This document shows positions 20,985 to 32,579 of a stretch of 64,000 nt of DNA, piece after piece. Numbering within the stretch: position 1 is the stretch's first letter; the number at the start of each line of letters is the position of its first letter. The notes under the pieces are model-generated. The model saw only the letters and a list, made by a program, of their open reading frames with translations. It had not been told where the DNA came from and did not search any database. The stretch lies in assembly GCF_037893015.1 (NCBI RefSeq), contig NC_133658.1:427147890-427211889 (forward strand), given 5' to 3'. The translations under genes were made by a program, and so were the position numbers. Source of the stretch: Macrotis lagotis. Lineage: Eukaryota > Chordata > Mammalia > Peramelemorphia > Peramelidae.

Positions 20985-23425
20985 TGATTTTTTTAAACAT
21001 TTTAACATTTGTTTTCCAATTATATACAATAGTAATATGTACCCATCATTTTTTTCAAGACTGTGAATTCTACAATTTTTACCCCCCCTCCTCCCTTCCT
21101 TCCCCCACCTACAGAAGGCTGTCTGACAGTCTCTACATTGTTTCTATAGCATACATTGATGTAAATTGAAGGTTATAAGAGTAAACATAATCCCCCCAAG
21201 AAGATTGGAAACCTCAAGAATAGAGAGAGAGAGAGAGAGGAGTACTTCAGTCTGTGTTCAGATTTCAATGGCTCTGTCCACCAGAAAAGTTGCCTCAATA
21301 TTTTTCCCTCAATTGCTATTACTAGCTGTACCTCCACTCTATTTCTCCCTACTCTCATTTATCCTATTCTCTCTCTCCTTTCATCCTGGCCCTGTCCAAG
21401 AGTGTGTTGCATCTGAGTACCCTCTCCCTCGATCTTCCCTCTCTTCTACCACCTATTCCCCCTTCCCTCCCCCCATTCCCCCTCATCCCATCCCTTTCCT
21501 CTCATCCATCTCCAAGGCAAGACAGATTTCCTCGACTCTATTAAGTGTGCATGTCATTTCCTCTCTGAGCCATTTCCGTTGAGAATGAAGGCTCACTCAT
21601 TCCTCCTTGCCTCCCCACCCTCCACTCCATTGAAAAAGCTTTTTCTTGACTCTTATGTAAAATCTTTCAGCTTCTTCTTCATCTCCTTTTCCTTCCTCCC
21701 AGTACTTCACCCCATTGCCCATTGACTCCATCCATTTACCACACCATACCATTATATTCCACTCCTCCCTATGTCCTGTCTATATATGCTTCTTCTAACA
21801 GCTCTTATAAATGAGAAAATTCATATGAGTTAACAATAGCTTCTTCCCCTGCAGGAATACAAATAGTTTGACATCCTCAAGTTCCTCTCTTCCACTCCCC
21901 CTATGGTTCACCAGAGTCCTGTACATGGAGATCAAACTTTTTGTTCAGTTCTGGTCGTCTCGATAGGAAAGTTTGAAAGTCTGCTGTTTCATTGAAAGTC
22001 CATCTTTTCCCCTAAAAGGTGTTCATTTTTGCTGGGTAGTTGATTTTTGGTTGTAAACCAAGATCTTGTGCCTTCTGGAATATCATATTCCAATCCCTAT
22101 GAACCCTTAATGTAGATGCTGCCAGATCCTGTGTAATCCTGACTATGGAGCCTCAGTAGTTGAATTGTCTGCTTCTGGCAGCTTTTAGAATTTTCTCTTT
22201 GATTTGGGAGTTTTAGAATTTGTCTATAATATTCCTGGAAGTTTTTCTTTTTGGGATCCCTTTCAGGAGGGGTGACCAGTGAATTCTCTCAATTTTTATT
22301 TTACTCTCAGCTTCTAGGATCTCAGGGCAATTTTGCTGTATTATTTCTTGAAAAATGAAGTCTAGGCTCTTCTCCTGGTCATGGCTTTCAGATAGTCCAA
22401 TAATTTTAAAATTATTTCTTCTGGATCTGTTTTTGAGATCAGTTGTTTTTCCAATAAGATATTTCACATTTTCTTCTAATTTGGGCTTTTTTGGAAGAGT
22501 TTTATTTCTTCCTGATTTCTTGTAAAGTCATCAGCTTCCTTTAGTTCCATTTTGCTTTTGAAAGAGTTATTTTCTTCAGAGAGCTTTTTTATCTCCTTTT
22601 CCAGCTGGCCAATTCTGCTTTTTAAGGCATTCTTCTCCTCATTTGCCTTTTGTTTTGCTTTTTCCATTATACCTAAACTGGTTTTTAACATATTTTCTTC
22701 AGTATTTTTTATATATCTTTCACCAAGTTTTTGATTTGGTTTTTGTGATTTTTCTGCATCACTCTCATTTCTCCTCCCAATTTTTTCTCCACCTCCTTTA
22801 ATTGCTTTTCAAAGTCTTTTTTTGAGCTCATCCATAGTCTGACCCCATTTTCTATTTCTCTTGGAGGTTTTGGATATGGAAGCTTTGATTTTTTTCATCA
22901 TCTGAGTATGTGTTTGGATCTTTCATGGGACTAAAGTAGTTCTCTATGGTTAGATCCTTATTTTTCTGTTGTTTCCTCATTTCCTCAGCCCAAGACTAAT
23001 TTACAGCACATTCAAGGCTTTCGGGTTGTTTTCTTGGGAGGGGGGGAACACCCCACTGGGACCTTTATTCCTCCAAGGTCTTATGCTCTCTAGCCTGTGC
23101 TTTGATATGTAAGATGGCCCAGTACTTCCCTCTGCCCTGGGGCCATCTTAGTATGGAAGCCCAAACTGCAATATGTGAGTGTAGGCAAACAGGAGATTCC
23201 TATCCCTGGGAGAGTAGAGAAATCTCTGCAGACTTCCCTTGCCATCTCTGGGGGTGCAGGCTGGTTTCCCCTGACTCTTCTGTAGGTTCTGGGGCCAGTG
23301 CTCCTCATTCCACACTCATTCTGGTGGAGCAGTGTTTCTCCCCTCCCCTTCAAGCTGTTGCTGGTGATCTCTGGGCTGCACTGGGCTGGGCTAGATTGTG
23401 GCTATTTTTTCAACCTCTGGTCCTG
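20985..23425 (-). mobile_element. HAL1 element, minus strand, 5'-truncated
   Basis: On the minus strand the order is a GC-richer 5'UTR (23425-22981), ORF1 (22980-21945), then a purine-rich 3' region and a tail (21180-20985). The tail matches the 3'UTR of the L1 at 14080-14230 ('acagaaggc ... ctctacattgtttctatagc'). No ORF2 lies between ORF1 and the L1-like tail, which makes it HAL1-type. The canonical 'ggagccaagatgg' start is missing, so the 5' end is truncated or rearranged near 23425. Confidence 0.75.
21945..22980 (-). pseudogene. Degraded L1-type ORF1 of the minus-strand HAL1
   Basis: The minus-strand start is at 22980 (MRKQQKNKDLTIENYFSPMK). The coiled-coil part is clear at 22476-22691: KANEEKNALKSRIGQLEKEI, then KKLSEENNSFKSKMELKEAD. 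The RNA-binding part follows at 22213-22467: NNFKIIGLSESHDQEKSLDF and CPEILEAESKIKIERIHWSP. Stops and frame changes break it in several places. ORF1 proteins of L1 are trimeric RNA chaperones; this copy cannot encode one. Confidence 0.8.
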
Positions 23426-23429
23426 ATGA

Positions 23430-24115
23430 AGCACATTTCCTATGGCACAATTATATTCCATCACAATCATATACAATAATTTGTTTAGTCATTCCTCAAT
23501 TGGTTGACATCTCCTCAATTTCAAATTCTTTGCCACCACTAAAAGAAGGGCTATAAATATGATCCTTTTCCTTTTTTATAATCTCTGGGATATAGATCTA
23601 GTAGTGGTATTGCTTGGACAAAGGGTATTTGTGATTTTATAGTCTTTTCAGCAAATTGCTCTAAAAAAGCATTTCACAGTTCACAACTCCACGAACAATA
23701 TTTTATTGTTTTAATTTTCCCATATGTCCTCCAATATTTGTCATTTCCCCTTTTTATCATATTATTCAATCTGGCAGTTGTAAGATAGGTCAGAGTTGTT
23801 TTAATTTATTTGTTTTAACCAATAATGATTTAGAACATTTTGATAATCTCAAAACTGCCTTTTCATTTCCTTTGACTATCAGTTGAGTAATTGAATCTTC
23901 AGGCTTCAGATATAGATGATTTGACTTTGTTGTCTTCTAAATTAGTGTTTGTTCTTCCCTGTCACTGTAGTACTTTTTAGAGTCATTCTTTTTCCTGCTC
24001 TTTGCCCATTTTACCAGCTTATTTCTTAACTACAAATTGCTACAAATTTGACTCTGATCTCCATGTATTTGAGAAATGAGGTCTTTATCAGAAAATTTCA
24101 CTGTAATTTTTTCAG
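23430..24115 (-). mobile_element. L1 ORF2 3' fragment with an ORF1-like insert
   Basis: The minus strand of 23430-23886 and 24031-24115 matches the end of L1 ORF2 (the phrases around IWNY...DPAIPLLGLYPEE and the 'FLIKTSFLKYMEI' equivalent). It is interrupted at 23887-24030 by a piece matching the N-terminal part of a HAL1 ORF1 (compare 25640-25775). The L1 3'UTR is absent. The element is dead and rearranged. Confidence 0.65.
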
Positions 24116-26416
24116 TTACAATTACCAAGTATATATTTTTCCTCCATTCTATTTCCCCTCATTCATCTTCCTTTCTCCTTTCACCCTATCCATTCTTAAA
24201 ATTGTTTTGGTTTTGACTCTGACCTCCTCCAGTCCACCCTCCCTTCTATCAACTCCCCACCCCCCATATCATTCCATTCACACTCTCCTATATGGTGTGT
24301 CCCTTTATGAGCCAATTTCAATGAGAATGAAGTTCATGTACTTTGCCCCACCCCATCCTCCATCTTTCTCATCATTATAAAGTATATTTTGGGTTTCTTT
24401 TATGTCAGATAATTTACCCCATGCTACCTCTCCCTTTCTAAATCTCCCAGTGCATTCTTCTTTCTCACCTGATAATTTTATTTTTTTAGACAATCATCCC
24501 AATATTCAACTCACACTTGTGCTTTCTATATATACTTCTTCCAATTAACCCATTAATGAGAAAGTTTTTCAGAGCTAGAAAAGTTATTTTCCCATGGAGG
24601 AATGTAAACAGTTTAACTTTATTGAATCCCTTCTTTCCTGTTTACCTTTTTAAGCTTCTTTTGACTCTTGTATTTGAAAGCCAGAGTTTCTATTCAGTTT
24701 TTATCTTTCATCAGGAGTGATTGAAAAATCTCTTTTTCATTAATATTCATTTTTCCCCTGGAGAATTATATTCAGTTTTTCTGGGTAGATGATTCTTTGT
24801 TGTAATTCCAACGTTTTTGCCCTCCAAAATATCATATTCCAAGCCCTCCAAGCCTTTAAAAAAAAGGAGCTGCTTTCTAGCTCCTTGCAACATTTTCTCC
24901 TTGACCTAGGAGTTCTGAAATTTGACTGTAATATTCCTGGGTATTTTTATTTTGGAATCTCTTTCAAAGGGTGATCAATGGATTCTTTCCATTTCTATTT
25001 CACCCTCTCATTCTAAAATATCAGGGCAATTTTCCTTGATAATTTCTTGAAAGATGATGACAAGACTTTCAATAACTTTCAGATAGTCCAATAATTCTTA
25101 TGTTATCTCTTCTATACCTGTTTTTCAAATCAGATGTTTTTTCTCAATGAAATATTCCATATTTTCTTCTAATTTTTCATTTTCATTTCACAATTTTCAA
25201 TATTTTGATTTTGTTTTGTTTTGTTTCTGATGTTTCTTGATTCATTTCCAATTGCCCAATTCTAATTTTTAAGGAATTATTTCCTTCAGTGAACTTTGGT
25301 ACCTCTTTTTCCATTGGAACAATTCTACTTTTTAAGTAGTTATTTTCTTCAGTGAAATTTTTGTGCCTCCTTTTCCATTTGACCAATTCTTCTTTTCAAA
25401 GTATTCTTCTCTTCTTTGGATTTTGTGACACTCTTACCATTTGATCTATTCTGTTTTTTCAGGTATTATTGAATTCAGTATATTTTGTGCATCCTTTACC
25501 AAACTATTTATTCTCTTGGTATGATTTTGTTATGCATCACTCTCATTTCTCTTCCCAATTTTTTTCTACCTTTCTTACTTAATTTTTAAAATCCTTTTTG
25601 AATTCTTCCATGAACTGAGACCTGATAAATTTCTCCCTGAGGCTTCAGATTTGGGTTGTTTAACTTTGTTGTTTTCTTTTAAATTAGTGGTTGTTCCTTC
25701 CCTGTCACTGTAGGACTTTAGTCAAGATATTTTTCTACTGTTTGCTCATTTTACCAGCTTATTTCTTAATTTTTAACTCTATCCTAAGTGGGACTCTAGT
25801 TGTTCCAGAGGGTAGCTGTCCTAAGCTTCAAGTATTGTTTGTACAGCTGTTTTCAGAGATAATTCTGGGAACCTATAAGTTTTTGGCTTTCCAAAATGGT
25901 ATGATCTAGGAAGAAGTGTGTTTATTACTCTTTTGTTCTGCATTCTGGGCTGTGGAGCATTATCAGCATTCTTTTCTGCCCTGGAACTTTAACTAGGATT
26001 CCCACTCTACTGAGGTTCCAAACATAGGTGTGCTAATGCCCCCTTTTGCCCTAGAACTGAGAGGTCCAAGGATGGACAATGCAACAAAAGCCTGACTCTC
26101 AAAGCAGTCAGATTATCTCAGCCTTACTATCTGTGGTCTGAGAGATCTAGAAAGTGCCCCTGCTACCAATGATTCAGTCACCCTCAAACTCTACTACTGG
26201 TTTACTAGGGTACTGGCCTATGCCAGACTACATTCCACTCTCCCTGGTGTAACAGATCTTTCTTGTCAACCTAAGTTGGGTTGGAAAATTGCTTCTCTTT
26301 TTCTGTTTGTTAGAATTTGTTTTGAGGCATTATTTAAAGTTTTTTGATAGTGAGGGGTGGGAATTAGGGAATTCTCAAGTGAGTCCCTGCCTTTTTTCTG
26401 CTATCTTGGCTCCACC
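24116..26416 (-). mobile_element. Second minus-strand HAL1 with intact 5' terminus, tail missing
   Basis: The right edge reads, on the minus strand, 'ggagggtggagccaagatag', the L1/HAL1 5' terminus. A 5'UTR follows (26400-25775). A badly broken ORF1 (about 25770-24770) includes a coiled-coil stretch at 25183-25386: KNFTEENNYLKSRIVPMEKE. A purine-rich 3' region reaches 24116. The last 300 or so bases seen in the neighbouring HAL1 are missing. ORF2 is absent. Confidence 0.7.
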
Positions 26417-26429
26417 CTCCTCACCCCTC

Positions 26430-26575
26430 AGAAAGGCTTTCTGTAGAAGGTAGAGTTTTAGCTTAGATTTGAGGGAAGATAGGTAAGCCACAAGATGTAG
26501 ACAAGAACAAAATATATCCTAGGTATTCAGGATAGACAATGGAAATTCTTGAAGTCTAGAAAGGAGCTAAGTAGT
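26430..26575 (+). repeat. Short piece of the old long repeat
   Basis: The run 'aaaggctttctgtagaaggt', then 'agagttttagcttagatttg', is the phrase that follows the head in the long repeat (compare 45640-45700). Confidence 0.5.
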
Positions 26576-26617
26576 GAGGCCTCCCTCAAAACTTCAGCCC
26601 AGGTTACTGAGTATTTT

Positions 26618-26850
26618 GAAAGGCAGCTGTGACAAAGTGGATGAATAGCTAGTATGGAGGTAGAAAAACCTGTGCTGAAGTATTCTTTCTAATGCATACT
26701 AGCTGACTCAGGCAAATCATTTAACCTCTCAGTGCCCTAGGTTACTTTTAAAAACTATAAATGAAAGAGAGTGTATGGACCTACAATTGGAAAGGGAGCT
26801 TCCTCACTGCAGAGTTCTTATACCAATGAAATCACAGCCCATTGTGTCTA
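26618..26850 (+). repeat. tRNA-derived SINE with a distinct 3' end
   Basis: The head 'ggcagctgtgacaaagtgga' and 'caggcaaatcatttaacctc' are followed by 'gggagcttcctcactgcaga' and 'ataccaatgaaatcacagcc', a 3' end not shared with the other SINEs of the window. Confidence 0.65.
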
Positions 26851-27047
26851 TGCCAGTCCTACACATGCATGCTGGGAGATAAGAAGGAAGCATGTATGAA
26901 AGAACACTACATACAGGACAGAGAATCTGATTTCTAATGCCAGATCTGCCATTGGTAACCAAGGAGGAGACTGGACTCATTCTAAACCCCCTTTTATCTC
27001 TCAATCTATGATGCTACAATCTTATGACTTGGAAGAAGACATGAAGA

Positions 27048-27050
<3 letters not shown>

Positions 27051-27086
<36 letters not shown>
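27051..27086. repeat. (TC)n microsatellite
   Basis: 18 uninterrupted TC units. Confidence 0.97.
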
Positions 27087-27089
<3 letters not shown>

Positions 27090-27955
27090 TATTTTAGGTT
27101 TCTTCATGCATAAAATATGGAATGTGGTTGAGTTAGTCTTTAAAATCTTTTCCCATTCTTTAAAAATGATCCAAGTACCTGATCTCATACTCAAAACAAC
27201 TCTCATTTGACCTCAGAATGGCTTTTTGGTAGAACATGAAAGAACATTTCAGTGCAAACCTGCAAGTTGTTTGAGGGCCCATTGAATGCAAATCCAGGTT
27301 TCCAAAAAGTTGATATTTCCTTAACCATTTAGAATACATTTGACTCTTCCTTGATTAGAACATCAAACTTCCTGTTGTTGCTGGCTATGAAAAGAGACTG
27401 CCACCTTATGTGCTAATGTCTCTTATACAAACATCTAAAAGTGCTTTACAAGCCACATGAGAGAAATAAGTATGAATAACTACTAATGATTTGGAGCATT
27501 TTGCCCCCCTTTTTTCTAAAGTCCTCATTTCAATACTCAGCCTCTCAAGAACTGATAATAGCAGATAGGATTGACATTCTCCTCCATCTAGGCTTGCTAT
27601 TGCTCCTAATCTCACAAGGAATTTAATCTATGGTGAAACATCTGAGGCACTATGTTCTACTCAAACTGGGTTGGGCCAGGTAGACTCTTTTGTCTAGATT
27701 TCAAGAGGCTTTAAGTGACTTGGAAGTAAATGCACATCCCCTAGCCTCTCATTAGATTAAGTCCAACTCTCATTAAAATATTCATTCTCATTAACTGTTA
27801 GCCAATCAGAGTTGTTGCCACCCTTGGGAATATCACCCATTCTTCCAAGGGCATATAAACTGTGAGCCTCTTATTATGAGAGGTCTTTGACATTCCAAGA
27901 GTATCACTGATCCATTTTATTGGTAATATGCTAGCATTTTTTAATAATGATTAAT
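27087..27955. other. Single-copy-looking sequence, no gene recognised
   Basis: No clear repeat phrase and no supported exon. Confidence 0.35.
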
Positions 27956-27989
27956 CAACCAGAAATTGTCTCTTGAACTTTTTTAAATG

Positions 27990-28400
27990 ACATGTAAAGT
28001 TTCTGTATTTAAAGTCAACCCATATAAACGCTCTTATGTCAATATTGAGTGACTTTACCTGCTTTTCAGTTTTCTCAAACTGGATGTCCCATATACATTC
28101 AAACTCAACAAATCCAAAACAGATCTTAATCCCTACTTCCCTGAAGTTTTTCCTTCTTCCATACTTCTCTATCACTATCAAGAATGCCCCCATCCTCCAA
28201 GTCACCCAGGCATAAAATTCTCACTAGTATTTTTATCTCTATTCCCATCAATCCAATCTATTTCTAATTCTTATCATTTCAGCCACCATTTTTTTTTTGT
28301 ATTCATCCCCTTTTTATTCACCCACACATCTACCACCTTTGTTCAAGTCCTCATCACTTCTTAATCAGACTATTGCAATACATTATTCTAACTATTTTCC
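27990..28400 (+). mobile_element. L2 LINE fragment (C-terminal part of ORF2)
   Basis: Phrases such as 'aatgcccccatcctccaagt', 'cacccaggcataaaattctc' and 'atcaatccaatctatttcta' follow the L2 coding run (...TILPVSQACNLGVILD... PHIQS). Frames are broken. Confidence 0.65.
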
Positions 28401-28429
28401 TTTGAGAAAGTGTGACTAAATAGAGCCTT

Positions 28430-28840
28430 ATTTGAGAAAATTTCTGGAGATTTTAGAAGATGACAAATATAGTATAAGTCAATAAGTTAAGATGTGATAG
28501 ACAGAAAATGAGAAGTGGTAATCCTAATATCTACTTTGCTCTGATGAGACTATATGTGAAATATTTGGTTTAAGAATGAATGTCACGTTTTTAGAAGAAA
28601 AGTAACACACAAGAAAATGTCCAGGAAAAAAAATGACTAGGATGATAAGAAACCTTAAGACCTCTAAGGATCTACTGAAGAAATTAAGGGTATTCAGCTT
28701 GGGGAGAAAAAAAGTGGATGGATTAGACATGGTATCTTATTGTAATATTATATCAAATCATATTTTCATATTTAAAGGACAATTCTATGAAATAAGGACT
28801 AGACATTTTGGCCTCAGGAGTCAGAACTAATACCAATGGT
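28430..28840 (+). mobile_element. CR1/L3 LINE fragment
   Basis: The runs 'tctactttgctctgatgaga' with 'tgtgaaatatttggtttaag', and 'ttcagcttggggagaaaaaa', match the conserved L3 tract ('ctctgctctggtcagaccac ... agtattgtgttcagttctgg ... agcctggagaagag'). Confidence 0.65.
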
Positions 28841-29109
28841 CAGAGGTATTGGGCATTTCAATCATCTTTCCAGACTGCTCTCCTCCCAACTCCATCATGC
28901 ACAGAATCTTCTTTATCCTGGAATCTCACTCCAATCTTGGAATTTACACTTTGTAAGTATTCTCTATCTTGGTAGCCTCTCCTTTTGACTGAATAACTCC
29001 TCCCAGAAACTCCAATAATGGAGGATACCAGGTCAGTCATGCCTCATTCTTCACCAAGTTAAATTCTGACCCTTCTCTTTTACTGTCCATAAGACTGGTA
29101 CTTTCTTCT

Positions 29110-29282
29110 TTGTCCCCTGTCCCCTGTCCCCTTTTCTAGATCTCCTTTTGTGTCCTGTCTTTCCCTCACTCGAATGCAAGCTAGGTAAAGAAAGGAACTA
29201 TCTGTCTTTCTGCCTATATTTATTTTCCCAGTACTACTTGGTACAGATTAAGTGCTTAATAAATGATAGTTGACTAACAAAA
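29110..29282 (+). mobile_element. L2 LINE 3' end
   Basis: The phrases 'cgaatgcaagctaggtaaag' and 'gattaagtgcttaataaatg' mark the L2 terminus. It carries three tandem TGTCCCC units near 29114. Confidence 0.6.
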
Positions 29283-29317
29283 GTATATTAGCATATTTAA
29301 AATCATTATAAAAGAAA

Positions 29318-29342
29318 AATATATATATATACATATATGTGT

Positions 29343-29402
<60 letters not shown>
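29318..29402. repeat. (TA)n microsatellite
   Basis: Nearly pure TA with a short GTATAC interruption. Confidence 0.97.
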
Positions 29403-29403
<1 letters not shown>

Positions 29404-29444
29404 AAGAGATTTAGGTACATGAAAATGGAATGAGCTACCTCAGG

Positions 29445-29640
29445 ATAGGGTATAGAATTATAGATTTCTGAGCTGGAATAGACCTTTGTGATCATTGAAG
29501 GTGACCCTCTCATTTTACAGATAAGAAAACTAAAGTACACAGCATTTAGTGTACTAGTGATTTGCTCAGTATCACCCAACTAATGTCTGAAGTGGAATTT
29601 GAATATATATCTTTCTGATTTTCTCTAGTGCCCTATTGAA
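29445..29640 (-). repeat. MIR-like SINE, minus strand
   Basis: The order 'gagctggaatagacctttgt', 'cattttacagataagaaaac', 'gatttgctcagtatcaccca' and 'gaagtggaatttgaatatat' is the inverse of CORE and tRNA head. Confidence 0.7.
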
Positions 29641-30005
29641 ATGTCTCAATGACCACTGTTTGGGCACATTGCAGAAGTAGGATTTTTAGGTAAGAATAGA
29701 GGCTTTAAGAAGAATTTAAGAAAGAATTTAAATTAAATCTAATTCTATTCTAACTTTAAGGAATAACTTCTGGGCCTATGGAGACTTAAATACTGCTCTC
29801 CTTTTCTGTGCTCAGGCATAAATGTGGGGCTATTCTTAGGGTCAAGGAATCTGCTTTTAATGAGAAAGATTACTCTCCATGTCCAAACACTATTTATGGC
29901 TTTTATACTCCAACCTTAGTGCTCTAGGAATAATTCCACTAATTGTTTAATTTATTGTCAAAAAGAATAGTAAAAAGTTCTTCAATATACAACATGAATC
30001 AGACA
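29641..30005. other. No gene or repeat recognised
   Basis: Unassigned sequence. Confidence 0.35.
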
Positions 30006-30009
30006 AATA

Positions 30010-30250
30010 ATTGCTGTTCAGTCCTTTCAGTTGTGTCTAACTGATTTTATTTGGGGTTTTTTTTGGCAAAGATTGGCTTGTCATTTTCTTCTTCAACTCA
30101 TTTTACAAATGAGGAAACTGACGCAAACAGGGTTAAGTGACTTGCTTAGGGTCACACATCTAGCAAGTGTCTCAGGCCAAATTTCAATTCAGGAAGATGA
30201 GTCTTCCTGACTCTAGACACAGCACTCTATCCACTTTACCCATCTACCCT
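30010..30250 (-). repeat. MAR1-like SINE, minus strand, full length
   Basis: It starts with the inverted RTE-type tail (ttgctgttcagtcctttcag, ttgtgtctaactga), then 'attttacaaatgaggaaact' and 'cacagcactctatccacttt', the inverted tRNA head. Confidence 0.85.
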
Positions 30251-30479
30251 GAATTACATATAGAACATGTGATTTATTCCTATACACAAAAGAAATGGTA
30301 GATACAAAAGACCCAAAGTAAATATTCACAGATAAACTTAAATATGATTCAGTAACTCAAATTATAATTGATACTATAATGTGCCAGAAAGATGATGCTT
30401 AAATCTCATCTGAGAATAAAAGAATTTGAAGGACCAAAAATTAGATATTTTTATTTCACTTCAGCTCTGCACCGACAAA

Positions 30480-30563
30480 TCAAGAACTGGAAAGCACTCC
30501 AGAACTTATTTAGTCTAGTCCCCTCATTTTTTAGATCAGGAAAACAAGGGTCAAAGATAGAAC
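30480..30563 (-). repeat. MIR-like SINE, minus strand, split by a younger SINE
   Basis: 'gcactccagaacttatttag' and 'cattttttagatcaggaaaa' at 30495-30545 continue at about 30845-30925 ('atcagagatcagacttgaat'), on the other side of the plus-strand SINE at 30565-30830. Confidence 0.55.
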
Positions 30564-30564
30564 A

Positions 30565-30830
30565 AGGTGGCCCTGGATAGATCATTAGATCGTGAATCAA
30601 GAAGACCTGGGTTCAACTCTGGTCTCAAATACTTACTAGTTATATGACAAGTAGACCTTTTAACTTATGTCTGCCCCAGTTTCCTCAGTTGGAAAATAGA
30701 GACTATAATAGTATCTATGTCCCTGGCTTGTTCTGAGGATCAAATGAGATAATGTCAAAAAAGAAAATAAAAACATACTGACTGGCACATAATAGGTGCG
30801 AAATGAATGTCTGTTCTCCTTCCTTTTTTT
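30565..30830 (+). repeat. CORE-SINE, full length
   Basis: The order is 'gatcgtgaatcaagaagacc', 'gggttcaactctggtctcaa', 'tgccccagtttcctcagttg', 'tgaggatcaaatgagataat' and 'ggcacataataggtgcgaaa'. All parts of a CORE-SINE are present. Confidence 0.8.
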
Positions 30831-30999
30831 AAGTGGAATGCCTAATAATCACAGAGTTAGAAAATATCAGAGATCAGACTTGAATCAGGGTCCTCTGACT
30901 CCAAAGTCAATACTCCTTCCCTAAGGGAAACAAATGACTAATCCAGGATAACTGAACCAAACCTCAAATTATTACTTAATGAAAAAATGAAGTCCAGAC

Positions 31000-31340
31000 A
31001 TACTAACTCTTTTTTATATCATGCTGCCTTTCAGAAGCAGCTCCTGAACACAGCAAAAGAAGACCATTTTGCCTGTTGTCAGATTCACTCTTTTCTGGTT
31101 TCCATTACCAGCTTCAAAAATTCATCTTTCTGCAAGATGTAATTGACTCTGAAACTCATATCTTCTCAAGCATTTCCTGTCCCTGGGGGCATTTCCTCCT
31201 TTGGTTGGAGCACCAAATAAAAATATCAACAACAGTTAAAGGTAGACTTTGGAGAGTTCTTTCCAGACCCTTTACCTGGTTGCCTAGGTGACCACTGGGT
31301 TTCAGGAATTCAAAGGCTCTCCTCTCAACCTCTAGGCTGT
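31000..31340. other. Single-copy block with an X-box-like palindrome
   Basis: No repeat phrase was recognised. At 31279-31292 the sequence gttgcctaggtgac has two GTNRCC half-sites facing each other with a 2-base spacer, as in RFX-bound X-boxes. No exon is supported. Confidence 0.35.
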
Positions 31341-31475
31341 TTTTCTTTAATAGTTTGTATTCTCCCATTCCACTATGAGCTCCTTGAGGGCAGGGACTAT
31401 TTTTTGCCCTTCTTTGAATACCTAGTGTTTGAATACCTAGGTACTTAATAAAAGTTCATTGACTGATTAAATGTT
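31340..31475 (+). mobile_element. L2 LINE 3' end
   Basis: 'actatgagctccttgagggc', then 'gtacttaataaaagttcatt', is the L2 terminus. A 16-base unit (tttgaatacctagtg) is tandemly duplicated inside it. Confidence 0.75.
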
Positions 31476-31479
31476 TTAC

Positions 31480-31895
31480 ATCAAGATACACAATTCATCC
31501 TTGGCCCAAGATCACAAGAACCAAGGAAACAGAATGTGAAACTTTTTTTTTCTCCTTTTAAAAAAAGTGGGAAATTTGTCCATCAGGTTGGTTTTCCAAA
31601 ATGCTTTCAGTAAAAATATTTACCAGACTCTTCTGTGCAGAAACAAACTAACTCTTGCCACCCACAGAACCACACAGAAGTACTTTCTTGACCCAGAGAG
31701 ACAAATGCCTACTTATATACAATCTGGGCCAGGCTCTTTCCTTTCAGACCCTTCAACCCATCCACTTTTGATCAGCTGTGTGTGGGCCAGTGGGATGGGA
31801 AGGTCTAAGCTTCATCATCAGGTTGCATTCTCCCCTCCCACCCCCAACTACCAGAGGATTGGTCTTCATGGGCAGTCAGTGACACATTCCTGAAA
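31480..31895. other. Single-copy-looking sequence
   Basis: No repeat phrase. The 108-codon frame starting at 31567 shows no recognisable family and no splice context. Confidence 0.35.
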
Positions 31896-31899
31896 CATG

Positions 31900-32560
31900 G
31901 CTCTGCTTTCATCTCTTCCAAAACTAGCTGCTTACAGAGTAAAGTCTAGAGTCCTTAGTCTGACCGTCAAGGTCAATCAAAATTCAGCTCTGATTGACCT
32001 TCCAGTCTTAGCTCCCACTACTGCTTTGCACACAACTAACTCCCTTATTCTACTTTTCTCCCTCATTTTCAGAACACACTGTGTACTTCCATAAATTCAA
32101 ATGACTTTTCCCTTGCATCTGTCCAGCCAGTTCCTAACCATCCTTCAAGGTCCAAATCAAATTACTTCTTTCCAAGAGGTTTTTCCCTAATTATCCTAGA
32201 CCTTTTAACACTTCAATATATTTTCACATGGAACAACAAGGTGGTCTAGTGGTTAGAGCTCTGGGTTTGGAATTGAGAAGACTCATCTTCATAAGTTCAA
32301 ATCTAGCCTCATACGTGTGACCCTGGGAAAGTCAATTTTCCTTGTTTGCCTCAATTTCCCATCTTTAAATGAGCTGGAGAAGGAAATAGCAAAAGACTCC
32401 AGTATCTTTGCAAAGAAAACACCAACAATGAGGTCACAAAAAGTTAGACATGACAGAACAATTGTAAATGTTTTCACATATGGTCTTGAATTGTGGTTTT
32501 GTTTTAATGTTTTATCTCATCTATTAACCTTTAAACTCTAGGAGGACAAGGTCCATAGCT
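31900..32560 (+). mobile_element. L2 LINE 3' part, split by a MAR1-like SINE
   Basis: The run 'agagtaaagtctagagtcct', 'aattcagctctgattgacct' and 'ccaagaggtttttccctaat' is L2 3' sequence. It resumes at 32470 with 'tctaggaggacaaggtccat' after the SINE at 32236-32462. Confidence 0.7.
32236..32462 (+). repeat. MAR1-like SINE inside L2
   Basis: Head 'aacaaggtggtctagtggtt', body 'gagctggagaaggaaatagc', tail 'aagttagacatgacagaaca'. The flanking L2 repeats ttttcacat (32221 and about 32470) look like the target duplication. Confidence 0.85.
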
Positions 32561-32579
32561 TATTCATGGAACCTTAGGA

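Noticed and set aside
21166-21582. 138-codon plus-strand frame
   Set aside because: It is the antisense of the HAL1 3' polypurine region.
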